Part shown: piece by piece, positions 60,125-64,000 of the stretch | How positions within the stretch are numbered: the stretch's first letter is position 1 | How the letters are laid out: every line of letters starts with the position of its first letter | Assembly (NCBI GenBank): GCA_021401465.1 | Contig: JADDMT010000071.1 | Coordinates: 62,001 to 126,000, forward strand | DNA: 64,000 nucleotides | Reading direction: 5' to 3' | Origin: Teratosphaeria epicoccoides | Lineage: Eukaryota > Ascomycota > Dothideomycetes > Mycosphaerellales > Teratosphaeriaceae | The notes under the pieces: model-generated | What the model was told of the DNA's origin: nothing | The model's input: only the letters and a program-made list of their open reading frames with translations | Database searches by the model: none | Translations under genes and position numbers: made by a program

Positions 60125-62689
60125 TTACCACCTTCCCCAATCCTGCGGCACATCACTCATCTCGAACTCAATCCTCTTCGCACCAGTAATATCCTTGTGC
60201 CTCAAGACCGCCTTCCTCACCTCTTTCCCATCGACTTTCAAACCCTTCACGAACGGCTTGCTCATCGCTCCCGGCGCAGAAATCACCAGCGTCTTCTCCT
60301 CGCCGCCCACACCACCGCTTTCCACACCCCGTGGCCACCTTATCGTGACCTTCTCAAAGAACGGCGATCCAACCACATACTCATCCCCAACCGGGTTTAA
60401 GGGATAAAGACCCAACGCAGAAAAGATATACCACGCGCTCATCTGCCCCAGATCCTCATTCCCGCTCAGCCCGCCTGAAGTAGTGTTGTAGTTTTCCCAC
60501 GCAATTTCTCGTGTGAGATTCTGCGACGCGTATGGATAGCCAATTGCGGCGTATAGATACGGAGCATGATGGGAAGGCTCATTGGAGTGATCGTTGTGGC
60601 CGCCATGAAAGTACTCGTCGAGCTTGGACTTCATGATCGAGCGGTTGCCCATCAGAGCTGCAAGTCCGACGGGATCGTGCATGACGTTAAAAGTGTAAAT
60701 CCAGTCGTCGCCTTCGGTCCAGCCGTGTTCAGGACCGGCCCATGTGCCGTCGGTGTTTCTGGCTTCCATGAAGCCGGTAGCGTGGTTGTAAATCCGGTCG
60801 TAGTTCTTGCTTCTCTGGAACAACAGTGCAGCAGTACCATTGTCACCAGCATGCTTCGCAACGACAGCAGCCGCATAGTCGTCAAAAGCGTAGTCTAAAG
60901 TCCTTGATGCAGACTCTGCCCACTGATCATTGGGCACGTAGCCGAGATCCGCGTACGCAGTCAACCCTGCTCGGACTTCATCTGGCGTATAGGGCTGCCG
61001 ATCGTAGTACAGAAGTTCTGTATCTTGCTCTGGCGGGACAAAGGCGTTTTTCTTCACGGCTTGCCATGCTTTAGCGATATCGAAAGATATGAAGCCACGT
61101 TCCAATGCATTGGCGATGACAGCATCGACGTGTGTGCCGATCATGATGTTGGTCTCTACAATATTTGCCCACATTGGAAGTCGTCCTGCCCAGTCGTAGA
61201 TTTGTAGCAAAGAGCGCATCATGCTGTTGACTCGCTCGGGAGCGAAGAGCGTGAGTAGTGAGTGCTCAGCACGGAAAGTATCCCAGATGCTCCAGCTTTG
61301 ATAGTACGAGTCGTTTGACTGGTGCACTGTGTCAGTGTAGCCGCTGTAGAAGATGCGCTGACTACTATCAGCTGTCAGTGGTTCGGAGAAGTCGGACGGG
61401 TATTGAAGCGCGTGAAATAGGCTGGTATAGAAGACAGTCCTTGGATCGTGGTCTATGTCGGTATCATTGCGTCCCTCTATGTCGACACGGCCTAATTTCT
61501 CCAGCCATGCTTGCTTAAGTCTCTCCACCGTGCCCTCGAACGTGGCGTGGTCAGGCGCTTCCAGTTCAAGATTCCGTCGTGCCTGGTCGATACTGACAAA
61601 TGAGACGCCGGTGCGGACCTCGACTCGTGTAGTCTTACTGTTGAACTTGACGTATGCGCCAAGCTCTTTGCCTCTGCCACTGGCGCTACCAGATAGAGAC
61701 TGAACTTCTGCACCGTAGGTGAGACCATAGGACGTGAATGGCTCCGAGAACCTGCAAACGAAGTAGCCGCTGAAGCCTGGAGTGCGGCTTGGCCCAAGGG
61801 CGTAGTCTTGCCTTTGCGGGTTGTTGCCATACACTTCTTTGGCCTCTGCATCGACTGTGATATATCCGGTCCAATTCTTCCGCGTAGCTTGCACGAAGAT
61901 ATAGGGATCTTCACTCGATGGAAAGTCAAGGCGCAACCACCCGACATGTGACGTGGCCGTCAATGCGGCTTTGATAGAAGTGTTGCTGGCAGAGGACATG
62001 GCTTTGGAGTCCGCATCAGATGGCAAAACAGCGAGGGACGGTGGCGTACTCATGGCAGTTGGCGTGATTTCGTCTCGCCGGGTCCGGCCGCTGGCACCCT
62101 CGCTGGCGATTGACGGCAATGGCTGCGAACCACCAGGGACCGGCGAATAGATACTCTCCGTCGCATTTAAGTCTGCTTGGAGGCTCCGAGCATCGAACTC
62201 AATCTCATACACGTAGGGCGTACTCTTCTCATCCTGCTTACTGAAGGCATGAGCCCTGTGCGTGAACAAAGGCTCTACGTCTCCAACGCCTGGACTCAGC
62301 ACCACCTGACCGCTCTCGCCCATCCATATAGCTGGTTGATGCGTGGCCTGAAATCCATGAACGTAACGATCCGCGTCATTGTAAGGGCACTGCGATATGA
62401 AGTTCTCCCGTGTTTGCGGGGTCCATCGTGTCATTCCAAAAGGAGGGGAAACAGATGGGATCATGCCTCCATTGCCATTAGGCGTGATGCCGTAGGTGCC
62501 GATCTTTGGATTGACATATCGGAGCACGCCAGCGTTTTCGTGGTAGGAAGTCACAGCATTGTAGGTGAAAATTGATGCCAACATTGTCTGCAGGCGCAGA
62601 CTGCTCAGCAGTCCAGCTGCAGAGTCGTAAACATCCTTGGCAAGGTAGCCGCTGCATTCTATCCAGGGCCGTACATATTCTATGATCAT
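60125..62689 (-). CDS. GH92 family alpha-mannosidase
   Basis: Calcium-dependent exo-alpha-mannosidase (usually alpha-1,2) of glycoside hydrolase family 92, acting on mannans or N-glycans. The 854-aa protein starts at the first ATG (62689); the frame is open upstream only from a GTG. Conserved blocks: VNPKIGTYG (entry strand), GMTRWTPQTRE, HGFQATHQPAIWMGESG, FHALQYPSDF, YQSWSIWDTFRAEHSLLTL, GWTEGDDWIYTFNVMHD, NEPSHHAPYLY, and the catalytic-base region SGNEDLGQMSAWYIFSALGLYP. No obvious signal peptide is seen at this start (weakly hydrophobic around residues 25-45), so either an upstream exon was missed or the enzyme is intracellular. No intron inside. Confidence 0.93.
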   Translation of the reverse strand: MIIEYVRPWIECSGYLAKDVYDSAAGLLSSLRLQTMLASIFTYNAVTSYHENAGVLRYVNPKIGTYGITPNGNGGMIPSVSPPFGMTRWTPQTRENFISQCPYNDADRYVHGFQATHQPAIWMGESGQVVLSPGVGDVEPLFTHRAHAFSKQDEKSTPYVYEIEFDARSLQADLNATESIYSPVPGGSQPLPSIASEGASGRTRRDEITPTAMSTPPSLAVLPSDADSKAMSSASNTSIKAALTATSHVGWLRLDFPSSEDPYIFVQATRKNWTGYITVDAEAKEVYGNNPQRQDYALGPSRTPGFSGYFVCRFSEPFTSYGLTYGAEVQSLSGSASGRGKELGAYVKFNSKTTRVEVRTGVSFVSIDQARRNLELEAPDHATFEGTVERLKQAWLEKLGRVDIEGRNDTDIDHDPRTVFYTSLFHALQYPSDFSEPLTADSSQRIFYSGYTDTVHQSNDSYYQSWSIWDTFRAEHSLLTLFAPERVNSMMRSLLQIYDWAGRLPMWANIVETNIMIGTHVDAVIANALERGFISFDIAKAWQAVKKNAFVPPEQDTELLYYDRQPYTPDEVRAGLTAYADLGYVPNDQWAESASRTLDYAFDDYAAAVVAKHAGDNGTAALLFQRSKNYDRIYNHATGFMEARNTDGTWAGPEHGWTEGDDWIYTFNVMHDPVGLAALMGNRSIMKSKLDEYFHGGHNDHSNEPSHHAPYLYAAIGYPYASQNLTREIAWENYNTTSGGLSGNEDLGQMSAWYIFSALGLYPLNPVGDEYVVGSPFFEKVTIRWPRGVESGGVGGEEKTLVISAPGAMSKPFVKGLKVDGKEVRKAVLRHKDITGAKRIEFEMSDVPQDWGRW

Positions 62690-63141
62690 GTTGACTCTGC
62701 CGCCACGCAGTGGTCGTACTTGCCAATCCACCACTGCGATGGGTAAAAGCTAGAAGTACTCCTCCACTGAAATGACGCTTGGCCTGCAATGTCAAGCTCA
62801 CTAGCCACGAGTGGTCAATGTCGACTCGACGACCAGGTCAACATGCACGTACGAGTCCGAAGTCAAACGACGAAAAGAGTGCATTCGGTGAGAGTCCGCT
62901 GCAGAGTCAGCCAATCGTTAGCTTCGGGCCTTGCCTGCCAATCAATGTACCTCCACATGCCTCCGCGGACCCCCTTTGTTGTGGTCACCTTGGCCTTGAG
63001 TCCGTGAACCGTTGCCCAATGGACCATGCTCTACGCGTTGCGAATTCGGGAGCAAGCCATGGCTGCCGCAGCTCAAGCCCCGTACACGCTCGTTGCTCGG
63101 TCAGAAGCAACGGCGCAGGACTAGTAAAGGACATCTCCATG
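62690..63141. other. intergenic, no gene recognised
   Basis: Promoter side of the GH92 gene; nothing else supported up to the transposon-like element. Confidence 0.45.
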
Positions 63142-63178
63142 AGGCCTTGAATACTTCGTGATCCACGTCGGTGTGGAT
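63142..63178 (+). repeat. left terminal inverted repeat
   Basis: A 37-base sequence beginning AGGCCTTGAATACTTCG, perfectly complementary to the right arm. Confidence 0.9.
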
Positions 63179-63770
63179 TGTCGTGGATATTATTTTCATC
63201 CACGGCAGTGAGAACCCATGGTGTTGCTGCTATTATTAGTGATATAATCCATGCTTCTTGAATACTGCTTCCGTGGATTGTCTTGGCAAAACTGCCGACT
63301 TCATGCGTTATAGTAGTCTTGCTCTTTCATCGATATACTACTAATTCACCATGTAACAAGACGTATGCCGGCTCAATTCACCTCTGTGGTCCTTGGCGAT
63401 ATACTGGATGAGTAGATAGCGCGCAAGGCGCGCTAGTCGGATACCTCAGGCTCATACCGGCAAGTCGACCACGGGGCTGTTGCAGAGCTTATCAATGCGC
63501 GCCATGGCACTGTTTTTGACGGTCACCAACTGAGATCCAAGTTGAGCGACTTGAAGAAGAAGTGGCGCCATGATTCATGCAATTTGATACCTCGGAAACC
63601 TCGCAATAGGTATGGATCGTGGATCGTCACATGATGCGATTATCTTTGCCAAGTCTAGTTACCGAGCAGCGAGCAGCGAGCCCACGGTGGCGCTCGTGGA
63701 TAACTGATGTGGATATAGTATATAAGACCGTGGATAATCCACGAGCGGAGCCGGTATACCAATTACAGTG

Positions 63771-63807
63771 ATCCACACCGACGTGGATCACGAAGTATTC
63801 AAGGCCT
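63771..63807 (-). repeat. right terminal inverted repeat
   Basis: Reverse complement of the left 37-base arm without a mismatch; ends ...CAAGGCCT. Confidence 0.9.
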
Positions 63808-64000
63808 GATGAGGACGTTCGAAGAGAGCTCAGTACCGCGCCCGTCACGCTGCTACATGTATCAAGAGCACCCGATCATGCAGGGTCATGCAAACCCCAA
63901 GCACTAACAGCTGCGCCACACCACAAGTACCTCCCTCTGCCGCTTTAGTCCAACGTGTTCAAAGACCCAAGTATCGTCACATCAAATAGCACATTTTGGA
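63808..64000. other. right edge, no feature
   Basis: A short flank to the window end; nothing recognised. Confidence 0.5.

Larger units (their letters stand above)
63142..63807. mobile_element. 666-bp DNA-transposon-like element with 37-bp TIRs
   Basis: Perfect 37-bp terminal inverted repeats (63142-63178 and 63771-63807) enclose a 592-bp interior. The interior carries at least eight copies of the CGTGGAT heptamer (either strand) clustered near both ends, the usual layout of transposase-binding subterminal repeats. A frame starting with an ATG at 63365 reads, with two early stops, like a Myb/SANT-like DNA-binding domain (VAELINARHGTVFDGHQLRSK, LSDLKKKW), as found next to transposases of some plant and fungal DNA elements. 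No transposase catalytic segment is present, so this is a non-autonomous, decayed copy. No convincing target-site duplication was found. Confidence 0.72.

Noticed and set aside
1..64000. Repeat-induced point mutation as the cause of the pseudogenes
   Set aside because: Damaged genes are not visibly A/T-shifted, many lesions are deletions, frameshifts or Tyr-to-stop transversions, and tandem secreted-protein copies 2 and 3 remain open.

Overview
This window is nuclear DNA of a filamentous ascomycete, probably a Dothideomycete. That class-level placement is an inference. It rests on short GT-AG introns (about 47-65 bp) with CTGAC-like branch sites, fungal-only families (Zn2Cys6 factor, F-box proteins, OM14-like, BOS1, GH92, X325/BIM1-like copper protein, DUF1772), and many small secreted cysteine-rich proteins. 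There is no bacterial-style operon. Gene models were assembled by eye from reading frames and splice signals. Start and stop coordinates span introns, and the introns are given in the evidence.

Left part (1-25 kb): a broken cytochrome P450; a divergently transcribed metalloreductase / BIM1-like copper-protein pair, probably a copper-acquisition module; two small secreted-protein candidates; a GCP5/6-like gamma-tubulin complex gene; a decayed MFS sugar transporter; a dual-specificity-phosphatase-like protein; two F-box genes pointing at each other across a truncated tRNA-Thr; a pirin; an internally deleted amino-acid permease; a bZIP factor; and a damaged arsH.

Middle (25-44 kb): a long gene-poor stretch; three tandem copies of a secreted six-cysteine protein gene (the first copy broken); a DUF1772 protein; mitochondrial acetyl-CoA hydrolase followed by a 5 x 26 bp minisatellite; a very large (about 8 kb, 22-exon, about 1,700 aa) Thr/Ser-rich cell-surface protein with a CBM20-like domain and a cysteine-rich end, which grew by duplication of exon modules; and a hidden 66-aa secreted protein.

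Right part (44-64 kb): a decayed 2OG-oxygenase-like gene without its iron ligands; UCH37-type deubiquitinase and OM14-like genes in divergent orientation; an amino-acid transporter with one nonsense codon in its N-terminal tail; a frameshifted conserved gene; a Zn2Cys6 regulator; the SNARE BOS1; a secreted protein beside a GH92 mannosidase; and a 666-bp DNA-transposon-like element with perfect 37-bp terminal inverted repeats and a relic Myb/SANT-like coding segment.

Housekeeping genes (GCP, BOS1, UCH37, OM14, ACH1) look intact. About nine accessory genes are broken by nonsense codons, frameshifts or internal deletions. The pattern suits a gene-decay-prone accessory region. Two of the lesion sites lie in G-runs, so sequencing error has to be excluded there.
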